Positions 23,520 to 32,906 of a stretch of 64,000 nucleotides of DNA are shown in pieces. The notes under the pieces were generated by a model. It was given only the letters and a program-made list of their open reading frames with translations. It made no database searches and had not been told where the DNA came from. Source of the DNA: Thermopetrobacter sp964430935 (GTDB lineage Bacteria; Pseudomonadota; Alphaproteobacteria; Rhizobiales; Aestuariivirgaceae); assembly GCA_964430935.1 (NCBI GenBank), contig CAYSHK010000036.1:1-64000 (forward strand), written 5' to 3'. Made by a program: the position numbers and the translations under genes. The stretch's first letter is position 1, and the number at the start of each line of letters is the position of its first letter.

Positions 23520-25742
23520 ATGAGACGGCATTTTCGGACAGACGGAATTGGAAGGCGCGCCGCGCCGGCGCTTCTGGCCGTGGCGACGGCCGTCGCGTGC
23601 GTGTTGCCCACGGGGGCGCTCCAGGCCCGCCCCGACGACAGCGAGCCCGCTGCGCGGAACTTCACCTCCACCGGCTCCGGGATCCGCAAAAGGGGCGTTC
23701 CGCGGGACGCAGCCACCGCGGCGGTCCATGCGGCCGTGCGCGGCCGTTTCCGTGAGGCCTTCCTCAAGGTCCGGGCCAGCGGCGATCCGGTGGCCGCGAA
23801 GGTCGTGGAATGGATCTATCTGCGGCGCAAGCCCGAGGAAGCGGGCGCGGAGAGGATCATCCGGTTCGTCGATTCCGATCCGCGGTGGCCCTATGCCGGA
23901 TCCCTGCGCACCAAGGCCGAGGAACTGCTCATGAAGTCGCGGAACGTCGCGCGGCTTCGGACGTATTTCGCGAAACACGCACCCCACTCCCTCAACGGAC
24001 GGGTCGCCCTCGCCTGGCTGCGCATGAAGGAAGGGCGGCGGAACGAGGCGCTCCGCCATCTGCGCATGGCCTGGCACAGCCCGGACCTCGGACTGGCCGC
24101 GGAGCGGTTCGTACTTTCGGAAATGCGCAGGCTTCTGGGCGCCGGTGATCACGAAACCCGCATGTGGAGGCTCATCACGGCGCAGAAGACCCGCGCGGCG
24201 GTGCGCACCGCGGGCCTGCTCTCCCGCTCCCATGTCGCGGCGGCAAACGCGGCCCGCGCACTCATCCGCTTCCGTCGCAACGGGCCGGCGCTCTATGCCC
24301 GTCTGCCCGCCTCCCTTCGCGGAAAGCCCGCCATGCGCTACGCGATGATCCGCTACTGGCGCAAGCGGGGACCGCTGACGAAGGCGCTGGCCGCGCTGGA
24401 GCGGGCGCCCTCCCGCGAACGGCAGCTGGACCCCGTGCAGTGGTGGACCGAAAAGCGCCTCGTGGCGCGCTATCTGCTCGGGACTTCCTACCGGAAGTAC
24501 TGGCCGCGCGCCTATCGTCTGGCCGCATCGCACGGTTTCGCCACCGGCAAGTCGGCGTTCCGGGGCGAGTTCCTCGCCGGTTTCATCGCGCTGGAGAAGC
24601 TCGGCAGAAGGAAGCAGGCCCTGGAACATTTCATGCGCATGACCCGGCACGCCAGGACACGGACGCAGAAAGCCAAGGCCTGGTACTGGGTGGGCCGTGC
24701 GCGGGAGGCACTGGGAGACATCGCGGGCGCACGCCGGGCCTACGGGGAATCGGCACGCACGCCGACGGTCTACTACGGCCTGCTGTCGCGCGAGAAGATC
24801 GGGCTGGGACGCAGGCCCATACCGATCAGCAAGGGCGTGCCGACGGCCAAGGCGAAACGCGACGTGGCTTCCCACAGGTTCGGCCGCGCCGTGCGGCTGC
24901 TCGGCCGCGCCGGTGGGGAATGGCACGTTTCGGCCTTCATCTGGCCCATGGCCCACGCCTGGAACGACCGCGCACATCTCGCCGCGGCCGCATCCCTGCT
25001 GTGGGATGCCGGCGGGCCGGTCATGGCCGTGAAGCTCGCCAAGGCCGCGGGCGCGAAGGGCATAGACATCGACAACTACGGCTATCCCGTGAAGGCCCTG
25101 CCCCGGTTCAGGCATCTGGGACCGCCGCTCGAGGAAGCCGTCCTTCTCGGACTGATCCGTCAGGAGAGCGAATTCAACGCCCGCGCGGGGAGCCATGCCG
25201 GCGCGAAAGGACTGATGCAGTTGATGCCGGGAACGGCCCGGCGCGAGGCCCGGATCCTGCGCGTGCCCTACAAGCGGGCATGGCTCATTTCGCGCCCCGC
25301 GTACAACCTCATGCTCGGCCGCCATCATCTCTCCCAGCTGATCCGGAAATTCTCCGGCTCGTACGTGCTGGGCTTCGCGGCCTACAACGCCGGTGGAGGA
25401 AATGTCCGCAAGTGGTTGAAATACTACGGTGACTTCAGAAGCGGACGCCCCGATCCGGTGGAATGGGTCGAGCTCATTCCCATCACCGAGACGCGGAAGT
25501 ACGTCCAGAAGGTCCTCCGCGGCGTGCATGTGTACCGTACGCGTCTGGGCAAACCCATGCTGCCCATGTCCCGCGATCTGTGGCGCGGTGTGCCGGGATG
25601 GCGGGAACAGGTGCTGCGGGGTGGAGCCTCCTCGCCCGCGCCGCGTCCGCGCACGCGGCCCGAAGCGGATGGCCGCAAGGCCTCGGATGGTGGTTGCGGA
25701 GAGGGCAGCCGGTCCATTGGCGAACTGATCAGCAACTGCTGA
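23520..25742 (+). CDS. Soluble lytic murein transglycosylase (Slt-like)
   Basis: Periplasmic enzyme that cleaves peptidoglycan glycan strands to 1,6-anhydro products. The 740-residue protein has a signal peptide (about residues 1-37, ending ...TGALQA), a long alpha-helical superhelix (about 60-530) and a carboxy-terminal SLT domain (about 535-690). The catalytic glutamate is in GLIRQESEFN, followed by GAKGLMQLMPGTA and LGFAAYNAGGGNV. The start at 23520 has GGGGG seven bases before it. Its divergent partner dapA makes the wall precursor diaminopimelate. The adjacent CtrA box hints at cell-cycle control, which is inference. Confidence 0.92.
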   Translation: MRRHFRTDGIGRRAAPALLAVATAVACVLPTGALQARPDDSEPAARNFTSTGSGIRKRGVPRDAATAAVHAAVRGRFREAFLKVRASGDPVAAKVVEWIYLRRKPEEAGAERIIRFVDSDPRWPYAGSLRTKAEELLMKSRNVARLRTYFAKHAPHSLNGRVALAWLRMKEGRRNEALRHLRMAWHSPDLGLAAERFVLSEMRRLLGAGDHETRMWRLITAQKTRAAVRTAGLLSRSHVAAANAARALIRFRRNGPALYARLPASLRGKPAMRYAMIRYWRKRGPLTKALAALERAPSRERQLDPVQWWTEKRLVARYLLGTSYRKYWPRAYRLAASHGFATGKSAFRGEFLAGFIALEKLGRRKQALEHFMRMTRHARTRTQKAKAWYWVGRAREALGDIAGARRAYGESARTPTVYYGLLSREKIGLGRRPIPISKGVPTAKAKRDVASHRFGRAVRLLGRAGGEWHVSAFIWPMAHAWNDRAHLAAAASLLWDAGGPVMAVKLAKAAGAKGIDIDNYGYPVKALPRFRHLGPPLEEAVLLGLIRQESEFNARAGSHAGAKGLMQLMPGTARREARILRVPYKRAWLISRPAYNLMLGRHHLSQLIRKFSGSYVLGFAAYNAGGGNVRKWLKYYGDFRSGRPDPVEWVELIPITETRKYVQKVLRGVHVYRTRLGKPMLPMSRDLWRGVPGWREQVLRGGASSPAPRPRTRPEADGRKASDGGCGEGSRSIGELISNC

Positions 25743-25747
25743 GCGGA

Positions 25748-25782
25748 AGAGCCGGCGGTGTTCGTCCTGGTCAACCGGCTCT
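25748..25782. terminator. Inverted repeat at convergent 3' ends
   Basis: AGAGCCGG (25748-25755) and CCGGCTCT (25775-25782) are perfect 8-bp arms spanning the gap between the transglycosylase stop and the mscS stop. No T-run on either side, so bidirectional termination is only possible, not shown. Confidence 0.35.
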
Positions 25783-27135
25783 GCGCGGCTCGCCGTCGTT
25801 TCCGCCGCCCCCCGGAAACGCGGGTTTTCCGTCCCCGTCGAGTATCACGACGTCATGCCGCGGATACGGAATGCGGATGCCGTTGTCCTTCAGCGCGTCC
25901 CAAATGAGAAACAGTACGTCCGAGGAGAACTTGTTGGGGCCGTCGTCCAGCCCGTCCACCCAGAATTCCACGGCGAATTTCACGCCGCTGCCTTCGAAGC
26001 CCCGCAGCTCGCAGTCCGGCTTCTCCGGGGCGTCGAGCACGCGGGGATGGCGGGAAACGGCCGCCTCGATGACGGGGGGCACCTTGTGCAGGTCGGTTTC
26101 GTAACCGACCATGAATTCCACCTCGTATCTCTGGCGGGGGTCGTCGTGCGTCCAGTTGACGAAACGGGTGGTGATGAACTTCTCGTTGGGAACGACGATC
26201 TCCTTGCCGTCGAAGGTCTCCAGCGTGGTGGAACGCATGTTGATCTGCTTGACGATGCCGGCCTTGCCCCCTTCCAGCTCGATGTAGTCGCCGACGGTGA
26301 TGGAGCGCTCCAGCAGAATGATGATGCCGGAGATGAAGTTGGCCGCGATCTGCTGCAGGCCGAAACCCAGTCCGACGCCGATCGCGCCACCGAACACCGC
26401 CAGGGCGGTCAGGTTCAGGCCGAGCACCTGCATCAGCAGAATGAAGACGATCGCGTAGAGGGCGAGCTCGAACAGTTTCGCGAACAGTTCCCGGGTCGGC
26501 TTCTCGAGCGCTTCCTGCCTGCGGATGGCGCTCTGTCCCGCCTCCGAGGTCATGCGGCCGATCCAGAAGAACAGTCCTCCGAAAACGGCGGCCTTCAGCA
26601 GGAAGTAGAGGGAAAGGCGGATGTTCCCGATCTGCAGGGAGAGGCCGTCGAGCCAGGCGGCCACGGAATCGTACCAGCCGAAGACGTGCAGCGTCGCCAC
26701 CGGGATGCCCAGCCATATGGCCGCGGAGCGTATCAGCGGGTCGGAGATGTAGCGGTTTATCGCGGCGTAGAGCACCCAGATCACGGATGCGCTCTGTGCC
26801 AGGCGCACCAGCCACGCCGTGCCGAGAGCCGCCTGCGCGACACTGATGCCGACCGCGAGAGCGAGCACGAGCAGCGCCGGCCTGAGAAGATCGCCGAAGG
26901 AATGCAGCAGCCGGGCGATCCTGTCCGGAAATCCCCTGCCCTCCCGGGGAGGCTCCCTGAAGAAGGCGATGCGGCGGTGCAGCCAGCCGGCGGCGAAGAG
27001 ACTGATGACGAGCGCCGCGGCAATGATGCCTATCTGTCCGTAGAAGGCCGGCGAGGCGAACCACTCGAGCAGACGGTTCACCAGCGGCTCCAAATGGGCG
27101 CGCAGGGTGTCGAGATAGGCCTGGATCCGGGGCAT
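25771..27135 (-). CDS. MscS-family mechanosensitive channel
   Basis: Inner membrane channel that relieves osmotic pressure. 454 residues: five or so membrane helices, the pore-lining TM3 with its glycine/alanine pattern (AVFGGAIGVGLGFGLQQIAANFISGI, about residues 255-280), then the cytoplasmic beta domain (ERSITVGDYIELEGGKAGIV, STTLETFDGKEIVVPNEKFI) and a carboxy-terminal alpha/beta domain. The amino-terminal part with extra helices makes it longer than E. coli MscS (286). It follows tRNA-Val on the same strand. A second, larger MscS relative is at 46.7-49.3 kb. Confidence 0.92.
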   Translation of the reverse strand: MPRIQAYLDTLRAHLEPLVNRLLEWFASPAFYGQIGIIAAALVISLFAAGWLHRRIAFFREPPREGRGFPDRIARLLHSFGDLLRPALLVLALAVGISVAQAALGTAWLVRLAQSASVIWVLYAAINRYISDPLIRSAAIWLGIPVATLHVFGWYDSVAAWLDGLSLQIGNIRLSLYFLLKAAVFGGLFFWIGRMTSEAGQSAIRRQEALEKPTRELFAKLFELALYAIVFILLMQVLGLNLTALAVFGGAIGVGLGFGLQQIAANFISGIIILLERSITVGDYIELEGGKAGIVKQINMRSTTLETFDGKEIVVPNEKFITTRFVNWTHDDPRQRYEVEFMVGYETDLHKVPPVIEAAVSRHPRVLDAPEKPDCELRGFEGSGVKFAVEFWVDGLDDGPNKFSSDVLFLIWDALKDNGIRIPYPRHDVVILDGDGKPAFPGGGGNDGEPRRAG

Positions 27136-27176
27136 GAAGGGCTCGTCAGAGAATTTTCGGCGACAGCTTCAAAGTC

Positions 27177-27252
27177 TGGTGGGCGGTGACAGACTCGAAC
27201 TGCCGACCCTCTCGGTGTAAACGAGATGCTCTACCAACTGAGCTAACCGCCC
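27177..27252 (-). tRNA. tRNA-Val (TAC)
   Basis: A 76-base cloverleaf: acceptor GGGCGGT pairs with ACCGCCC, the anticodon loop TTTACAC gives anticodon TAC, the T loop is AGTTCGAGTCT, and discriminator A and CCA are encoded. Confidence 0.95.
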
Positions 27253-27315
27253 GGACGTGCGAAGGTATTACCGACAAAAACGGGCATTCGCAAGACGCGG
27301 CGGAGGAAGCGTTTC

Positions 27316-27627
27316 ATGACTGGTCGGGAGGGATGTATCGCCGTCATCTTCATCTCCCGGCTTCGTGATCCGGCTCCCGGCCATGCCGAAACGGCCGAAC
27401 GCATGGTGATGCTGGCGCGGGACATGCCGGGTTTTCCTGGAATGCGCAATGTGCGGGATGTGGACGGCTCCGGCATTACCATATCGTGGTGGCGCTCGGA
27501 GGAAGATATCGCGCGTTGGCGGGAGCATCCGGAACATCTCGAGGCTCGGCGGAGGGGGCGGGAGGAATGGTACGAAAGCTGGCATATCGAGGTGTGCCGT
27601 GTGCAACGGGCATGGACGTTTCCATGA
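27316..27627 (+). CDS. Antibiotic biosynthesis monooxygenase (ABM) domain protein
   Basis: A 103-residue ferredoxin-fold ABM protein. The family pattern is clear: an amino-terminal IAVIFISRLRD strand, MVMLARDMPGFPGMRNVRD, then GITISWWRSEEDIARWREHPEHLEARRRGREEWYESW. Relatives include heme-degrading IsdG types and small quinol monooxygenases; many have no known substrate, and this one cannot be assigned. It stands alone, convergent with the lipoprotein gene, and divergent from tRNA-Val. Confidence 0.85.
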   Translation: MTGREGCIAVIFISRLRDPAPGHAETAERMVMLARDMPGFPGMRNVRDVDGSGITISWWRSEEDIARWREHPEHLEARRRGREEWYESWHIEVCRVQRAWTFP

Positions 27628-27631
27628 AGTT

Positions 27632-28021
27632 TCAGGCCGGACCGCATCTGGCCTGCATGATCCAGCGGCCGTTCGCGTGTTTCTGCGTTCCCGGCACGAT
27701 GCGGGCCTTGTGTCCGTCGCGGCAGTTGAAATGCCGGACCGTGGACATGGCGATCCGTTCGACGATCTTGCGGTCTCCGTCCGTGCCGCCGAGCTTCCTG
27801 CCCGGGGCGGCTACCGTCACCACATAGTGCCCGGGACCGTCCTTCTGGCGGAAGCTGACACGGTACATGCGACCGTTGTAGTTGACCGGTTCGGTGCGCA
27901 CGCCGCTGACCTTCGCGCCGCCCGGAGCCGCGCCCACGGCAGGTGCCGCGTCCTTCTTCGCGCAGCCCGCGGACGTCGCCGCGACCGCCGCCAGAAGCAC
28001 CGTCGGAAGGATTTTTCTCAT
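27632..28021 (-). CDS. Small putative lipoprotein
   Basis: A 129-residue protein of unknown function. It begins MRKILPTVLLAAVAATSAGC, a lipoprotein signal with lipobox TSAGC (Cys20). The mature part is small, with a region (VNYNGRMYRVSFRQKDGPGHYVVTVAAPGRKL, then RIAMSTVRHFNCRDGHKARIV) that looks like two or three beta-strands and two cysteines, about residues 100 and 126, possibly paired. It ends 5 bases from the convergent ABM gene. I do not recognise the family with certainty. Confidence 0.72.
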   Translation of the reverse strand: MRKILPTVLLAAVAATSAGCAKKDAAPAVGAAPGGAKVSGVRTEPVNYNGRMYRVSFRQKDGPGHYVVTVAAPGRKLGGTDGDRKIVERIAMSTVRHFNCRDGHKARIVPGTQKHANGRWIMQARCGPA

Positions 28022-28153
28022 GTGACTTTCGCCCCCGTTTGCGAATCCTGGTCACCGAGGTTGAACTTTTGCGCTTTTCCGCGCAAGCGGGGCGTGGCAA
28101 AAAGCCTCGCTGTGGTTCCATTCAGGACAGGCTTGGCAAGAAAGGCTGCGACG

Positions 28154-29371
28154 ATGTCCATATTCCGTCCCGAAAACAATCTGACATGGCGCGTGACAGG
28201 CGTCGAGGAGGCCGCCATCCTGCGCATGTCCCGGAAGGCCCGCGAGCTGCGCGCACGGGGACGCGACATCGTCTCGCTCACCCTGGGCGAGCCGGATTTC
28301 GACACGCCCGAACACATCCGCGCCGCCGCCTGCGCCGCGCTCGAGGAGGGATGGACGCACTACGCGCCCATTCCGGGACTGCCGGAACTGCGCGCCGCCA
28401 TCGCGGAGAAGCTGCGCAGGGAGAACGGCCTGTCCTGCTCGCCGGAGGAGATCGTCGTCACCAACGGTGCCAAGCAGGCGATCACGAACGCCATCTTCGC
28501 CCTAGTCTCGGAGGGCGACGAGGTGATCCTCATGCAGCCCTACTGGGTCGCCTACGAGGGGATCGTGCGTCTTGCGGGCGGGCGTCCCGTGATCCTCTCC
28601 TCCTCGTTCGAGAACGGCTACAAGGTCGCGGCCACGCAGGTGGCGGCGGCCCTGACGGAACGCACGAAGCTGGTGCTGCTGAACTCGCCGTCCAATCCGT
28701 CCGGCGCGGTGCATTCCGCGACGGAGCTGAAGGCGCTCGCGAACGTCATCCGCAGCCACCCCTCGGCCATGGTGATTTCCGACGAGATCTACGAATACAT
28801 CGTCTTCGACGGGATCCGGCCGGTTTCCATCGGCTCCCTGCCCGGCATGAAGCCGCGCACCATCACCATAAACGGCTTCTCCAAGGGCTTCGCCATGACC
28901 GGCTGGCGTCTGGGATACGCCGCGGCGCCGGAACCCGTCGCCCGTGCCATCCAGAAGATGCAGGGGGCGCTGACCGCTGGAGCCAACGCCTTCGTCCAGC
29001 GGGCCGCGATCGCGGCCCTGGAGGGACCGCGCGAGCCCGTGGAGGCCATGCGGCAGGCCTACGAGGCCCGGAGATCCCTCGTCATGACCTGGCTCGGGGA
29101 CATGCCCGGCGTGCGTGTCCGTCCGCCGCAGGGCGCGTTCTACGCCTTCCCGGACATCCGCCCGGCGCTGTCGGCGGCGCGGCGGGGCGGCATCGCGGAC
29201 GACGTGGACGGCTTCTGCGACTGGCTTCTGGAACGGCATGGAGTGGCCGTGGTCCCGGGCAGCGCCTTCGGCTCGGACACCGCGATCCGCCTGTCCTTCG
29301 CGGCTTCGGCGGAGGATCTGGAGGCGGGTCTGGAAAGGCTCTCCGCCGGTCTGCGGGAGGTCGCGGCCTGA
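28154..29371 (+). CDS. Class I/II pyridoxal-phosphate aminotransferase (aspartate aminotransferase-like)
   Basis: Cytoplasmic PLP aminotransferase of the AspC fold type I, subgroup I-gamma, probably acting on aspartate or aromatic/neutral amino acids. The 405 residues show LGEPDFDTPEHI, TNGAKQAITNAIF, NSPSNPSGAV, and the PLP lysine in NGFSKGFAMTGWRLGY (about residue 240), plus the carboxy-terminal GSAFG..AIRLSFA with the substrate-binding arginine. The start at 28154 (MSIFRPENNL) is the first ATG that fits the family. Exact substrate is inferred only. It converges with the Pcm gene. Confidence 0.9.
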   Translation: MSIFRPENNLTWRVTGVEEAAILRMSRKARELRARGRDIVSLTLGEPDFDTPEHIRAAACAALEEGWTHYAPIPGLPELRAAIAEKLRRENGLSCSPEEIVVTNGAKQAITNAIFALVSEGDEVILMQPYWVAYEGIVRLAGGRPVILSSSFENGYKVAATQVAAALTERTKLVLLNSPSNPSGAVHSATELKALANVIRSHPSAMVISDEIYEYIVFDGIRPVSIGSLPGMKPRTITINGFSKGFAMTGWRLGYAAAPEPVARAIQKMQGALTAGANAFVQRAAIAALEGPREPVEAMRQAYEARRSLVMTWLGDMPGVRVRPPQGAFYAFPDIRPALSAARRGGIADDVDGFCDWLLERHGVAVVPGSAFGSDTAIRLSFAASAEDLEAGLERLSAGLREVAA

Positions 29372-29418
29372 GGAAAAGGACGGCACGCCGACAGGAGAAG
29401 GCCCTCCTTCCCGGATCC

Positions 29419-30090
29419 TCAGAAGACGAAGGCGGGGCGTTCCGCCTCGAAACCCGGAGCCAGCGGCGCGGTGGCGTCGAATTCGTCCACATGCGAAACC
29501 ACGCCGTCGCGGCGGGTCCAGACGCGGATCGTGGCAACCTCTTCCGGGCCGTAGACGGCCACCAGCCGCCCCAGATCCCTCAGCTGCCCGAGCAGCGCGT
29601 CGGGACGGCGCGTCAGCCGGCCGTTCACGACGATGACGTCGAACGGCGCCTCCTTCTCCCATCCATGTTCGTGCGGACCATTGACGAAGGCGGCATTGGT
29701 CACGTCGAGCCGTTCCAGAACCTCCGTGGCCCGCGCGGAAAAGGAGGCGCTCTCCTCCAGGCTGATGACGGACTGCGCCAGATCCGCCAGAACCGCCGTA
29801 GAGTAGCCCGAGGCGCAGGCGACGTTCAGCACGCAGTCGTCGTGCCGGATCTCCGCGAGCTGGAGCATGCGCGCCAGCGTCATGGGCTGCAGCATGTACC
29901 GCGCCCTGCCCCTTTCGTCCACGCCGATGAAGAGATCCTTGTCGATGTAGGCGTATTCCCGCATCTCGTCGGGCGCGAACTCCTCGCGCGGCACCTCGGA
30001 CATGGCCGCGATGACACGCAGGTCGATGACGTTGTTGGTGCGCACCTGGGAATCGATCATGTGCGCGCGGGCACGGGCGAAATCCGTCAT
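29419..30090 (-). CDS. pcm: Protein-L-isoaspartate O-methyltransferase family protein
   Basis: Family of SAM-dependent methyltransferases that repair isoaspartyl residues. 223 residues: the amino-terminal MIDSQVRTNNVIDLRVIAAMSEVPREEFAPDE segment, then the SAM motif LNVACASGYSTAVLADL (motif I is usually VGTGSGY; here ACASGY) and DVIVVNGRLT. This variant is the kind usually found near tolC in alphaproteobacteria, where methyltransferase activity has rarely been shown. Divergent from the cysK-like gene. Confidence 0.85.
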   Translation of the reverse strand: MTDFARARAHMIDSQVRTNNVIDLRVIAAMSEVPREEFAPDEMREYAYIDKDLFIGVDERGRARYMLQPMTLARMLQLAEIRHDDCVLNVACASGYSTAVLADLAQSVISLEESASFSARATEVLERLDVTNAAFVNGPHEHGWEKEAPFDVIVVNGRLTRRPDALLGQLRDLGRLVAVYGPEEVATIRVWTRRDGVVSHVDEFDATAPLAPGFEAERPAFVF

Positions 30091-30215
30091 TCTGGCATCC
30101 CCTCAAGGCGTGCGAGACATCTCTCGGTGCATGAAATAACCATCGGACGGGGCTTGTCCAGTCCCAATCGTGCTATCACCATGCAGCAAAACCATGACGA
30201 CGGGGAGGAACGAAG

Positions 30216-31271
30216 ATGAAATCCGGCGATGTGCTGGGATTGATCGGCAATACGCCGCTCGTCAGGCTCCGCAAGGCTTCCGAGGCCACCGGATGCGAAA
30301 TTCTCGGCAAATGCGAGTTTCTCAATCCGGGCTTTTCCGTGAAGGACCGTCCCGCGCTCTGGATGGTCCGCGACGCCCTGGAGCGCGGGCTGGTGGAGCC
30401 GGGCGGCGCGGTCGTGGAGGGAACGGCGGGCAACACGGGGATCGGCCTGACGCTGGTGGCCAACGCCCTCGGGCTGGAATCCGTGATCGTCATTCCGGAA
30501 ACCCAGTCGCGGGAGAAGAAGGACGCCCTGCGCCTGCTCGGCGCCCGGCTCGTCGAGGTGCCGGCGAAGCCCTACCGCGACCCCAACAACTACGTGCATT
30601 ACTCGGAGCGTCTCGCCGAACGCCTGAAGGACGTCTTTCCCGGTGGCGCCTTCTGGGCCAACCAGTTCGACAACGTCGTCAACCGCCGCTCCCACGAGGA
30701 GACCACCGCCAGGGAGATCTGGGACCAGACGGATGGACGTGTGGACGCCTTCGTCGCCGCCGTCGGCTCCGGCGGCACGCTGGGCGGCGTATCCGACGGC
30801 CTGAAGGCACGGAAGCGGGACATCGTGATCGCGCTCGCCGACCCCTGCGGCTCCGCGCTCTACAGCTACTACAAGACCGGCAGGCTGAAATCCGAAGGCT
30901 CCTCCATCACCGAGGGCATCGGCCAGGGGCGCATCACGAAGAATCTCGAGGGTGCCGTGGTGGACGAGGCCTACAGGATCACGGACGCGGAAGCGCTCGC
31001 CGTCCTGTACGATCTGAACATGCTGGAGGGGCTGTGCCTGGGCGGCTCCTCCGGCGTCAACGTGGCGGCGGCGATCCGCCTGGCGCGGGATCTGGGGCCG
31101 GGCAGGACCATCGTCACCATGCTGTGCGATCCGGGCAGCCGCTACCAGTCGAAACTTTACAACCCCCGATTCCTGAAGGAAAAGGAACTGCCTCCGCCTC
31201 CCTGGCTCGTGGAGCCCGGACCGGAGATGCCGGAGGTGTTCGTGGACGAACCGCGGGAGACGGAAGAATGA
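30216..31271 (+). CDS. cysK: Cysteine synthase-like PLP enzyme
   Basis: Fold-type II PLP enzyme of the cysteine synthase group: O-acetylserine plus sulfide to cysteine is the expected reaction. 351 residues; the Schiff-base lysine is in NPGFSVKDRPA (about Lys42), the phosphate loop is GSGGTLGG, and GGSSGVN is near the end. The substrate loop reads GTAGNTG, with alanine where CysK usually has serine (TSGNTG), so substrate choice may differ. It has a carboxy-terminal proline-rich tail. Its stop overlaps the alaX start by 4 bases, and sseA follows, so a sulfur-related operon is likely. Confidence 0.87.
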   Translation: MKSGDVLGLIGNTPLVRLRKASEATGCEILGKCEFLNPGFSVKDRPALWMVRDALERGLVEPGGAVVEGTAGNTGIGLTLVANALGLESVIVIPETQSREKKDALRLLGARLVEVPAKPYRDPNNYVHYSERLAERLKDVFPGGAFWANQFDNVVNRRSHEETTAREIWDQTDGRVDAFVAAVGSGGTLGGVSDGLKARKRDIVIALADPCGSALYSYYKTGRLKSEGSSITEGIGQGRITKNLEGAVVDEAYRITDAEALAVLYDLNMLEGLCLGGSSGVNVAAAIRLARDLGPGRTIVTMLCDPGSRYQSKLYNPRFLKEKELPPPPWLVEPGPEMPEVFVDEPRETEE

Positions 31272-31993
31272 CGGAAGAGCTGTTTCGCGACGATGCCTAT
31301 CTCACGGAATGCGAGGCCACGGTCCGCGAAATCAACGACAGGGGCGGCATCGTCCTCGACCGCACGGTGTTCTATCCCACCGGCGGGGGGCAGCCCGGCG
31401 ATTCGGGGGAGCTCGTCCGCGCGGACGGAACGCGCGTGCGCATCGCCACGACCGTGAAGGATCGTGAAACCGGCGAGATCATCCACGTTCCGGACGAGGG
31501 ACAGGAGCTACCGGAACCCGGGGAGACCGTGACCGCCCGCATCGATTCGGAACTCCGCCGCAGACGGATGCGGGTGCACACGGCCATGCATCTGATGTGT
31601 TCCGTGGTCCCCTTCCCCGTCACCGGGGGACAGGTCGGCGACGACGGCGGACGCCTCGATTTCGCGATCGACGACCCTTCCGCTGTGCGGAAAGAGGACC
31701 TTGCGGAAAGGTTGAATGTGCTGATCGCACAGAACCATCCGGTGCGGGTCACCTATATTTCCGAGGAGGAGCTGGACGCCAATCCGGACATGGTCCGGAC
31801 CATGTCCGTCAAGCCGCCGCGCGGAGCGGGAACCGTGCGCGTCGTCGAGATCGGCGAGGATGGAGGGATCGACCGCCAGCCATGCGGCGGCACGCACGTT
31901 TCCTCCACGGGCGAGATCGGGCGCGTCGAGGTCGTCAAGATCGAGAAGAAGGGGCGGCTCAACAGGCGCATCCGCATCCGGCTGGCGGAATGA
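31268..31993 (+). CDS. Alanyl-tRNA editing protein AlaX
   Basis: Free-standing editing domain that hydrolyses mischarged Ser- or Gly-tRNA-Ala. 241 residues; YPTGGGQPGD is followed by the zinc ligands HTAMH (about residues 103-107) and CGGTH (about 205-209). The amino-terminal glycine motif and both zinc pairs are intact. It overlaps the cysK-like stop (ATGA) and precedes sseA by 16 bases, so it is likely co-transcribed with sulfur genes. The AlaX/MST pairing is common in alphaproteobacteria. The upstream open frame extends into the cysK-like gene but the ATG at 31268 is right. Confidence 0.9.
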   Translation: MTEELFRDDAYLTECEATVREINDRGGIVLDRTVFYPTGGGQPGDSGELVRADGTRVRIATTVKDRETGEIIHVPDEGQELPEPGETVTARIDSELRRRRMRVHTAMHLMCSVVPFPVTGGQVGDDGGRLDFAIDDPSAVRKEDLAERLNVLIAQNHPVRVTYISEEELDANPDMVRTMSVKPPRGAGTVRVVEIGEDGGIDRQPCGGTHVSSTGEIGRVEVVKIEKKGRLNRRIRIRLAE

Positions 31994-32009
31994 AGAGAGA
32001 GGGAACGGA

Positions 32010-32906
32010 ATGAGCAGCAGATGGCTTGTCGGCACGGACTGGCTGGCGGAACACCTGAACGATCCGGATCTTGTTGTCGTGGACGCCAGCTGGGCGTTTC
32101 CCGAGGACGGTCCCACGGGACTCGGCACTCCGTATGAGGAATACCTGGAGGAGCGGATTCCCGGCGCGGTGTTCTTCGACATCGACGAGATCGCCGACCA
32201 CGACACGGATCTCTTCCACATGGCGCCGGGGCCGGAGCAGTTCGCCGAACAGGTGGGACGTCTCGGCATCGGCAGCGGCAGCATGGTCGTGGTCTACGAT
32301 TCGTACGCGCCCTTCGCCGCGCCCCGTGCATGGTGGATGTTCCGCCTCTTCGGTCACGACAACGTGGCCGTGCTGGACGGTGGACTGGAAAAGTGGAGCA
32401 TGGAGGGCCACCCCACCGAGGAGGGGGAACCCGCTCCCCGCGAACCGGCCCGTTTCCTGGCCCGCCGCAGGCCGGAGCTCTACGCCACGCTCGACGACGT
32501 GCGCAGGGCGCTGGAGAATGGCGACCCCCAGGTGGTGGACGCGCGCTCGCCCGGGCGCTACTGTGGTGTCGAGCCCGAGCCTTACGAGGGAATCAATTCG
32601 GGGCACATGCCGGGATCGCTGAACGTGCACTACGAGACGCTTCTCAACATCGACAACACGTTGAAGTCTCCCCAGGAGTGCAAGGCCGTGTTCGATGCCG
32701 CCGGCGTGGACCTGGAACGGCCGGTGATCTTCACCTGCGGGTCCGGCGTCACGGCATGCCTGCCGATGCTGGCCGCCGCGGTGCTCGGCCATGACGAATA
32801 TCCGCTCTACGACGGCTCGTGGCTCGAATGGGCCAGTCGGGACGACACGGAGAAACTCACCATATCCGATCCCGTCTGCCGCAAGCTGGCGGAGGAGAAT
32901 GCATGA
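32010..32906 (+). CDS. sseA: 3-mercaptopyruvate sulfurtransferase
   Basis: Two-rhodanese-domain enzyme that moves sulfur from 3-mercaptopyruvate to thiol acceptors. 298 residues: the amino-terminal inactive rhodanese (about 5-140) and the carboxy-terminal active one (about 160-285) with the catalytic loop TCGSGVTAC (Cys about 243). The CGSGVTA loop is the mercaptopyruvate type rather than the thiosulfate type. It lies in the run cysK-like, alaX, sseA, GNAT, DUF123, and its stop overlaps the GNAT start by 4 bases. The start is the ATG at 32010 after GGGAACGGA. Confidence 0.94.
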   Translation: MSSRWLVGTDWLAEHLNDPDLVVVDASWAFPEDGPTGLGTPYEEYLEERIPGAVFFDIDEIADHDTDLFHMAPGPEQFAEQVGRLGIGSGSMVVVYDSYAPFAAPRAWWMFRLFGHDNVAVLDGGLEKWSMEGHPTEEGEPAPREPARFLARRRPELYATLDDVRRALENGDPQVVDARSPGRYCGVEPEPYEGINSGHMPGSLNVHYETLLNIDNTLKSPQECKAVFDAAGVDLERPVIFTCGSGVTACLPMLAAAVLGHDEYPLYDGSWLEWASRDDTEKLTISDPVCRKLAEENA

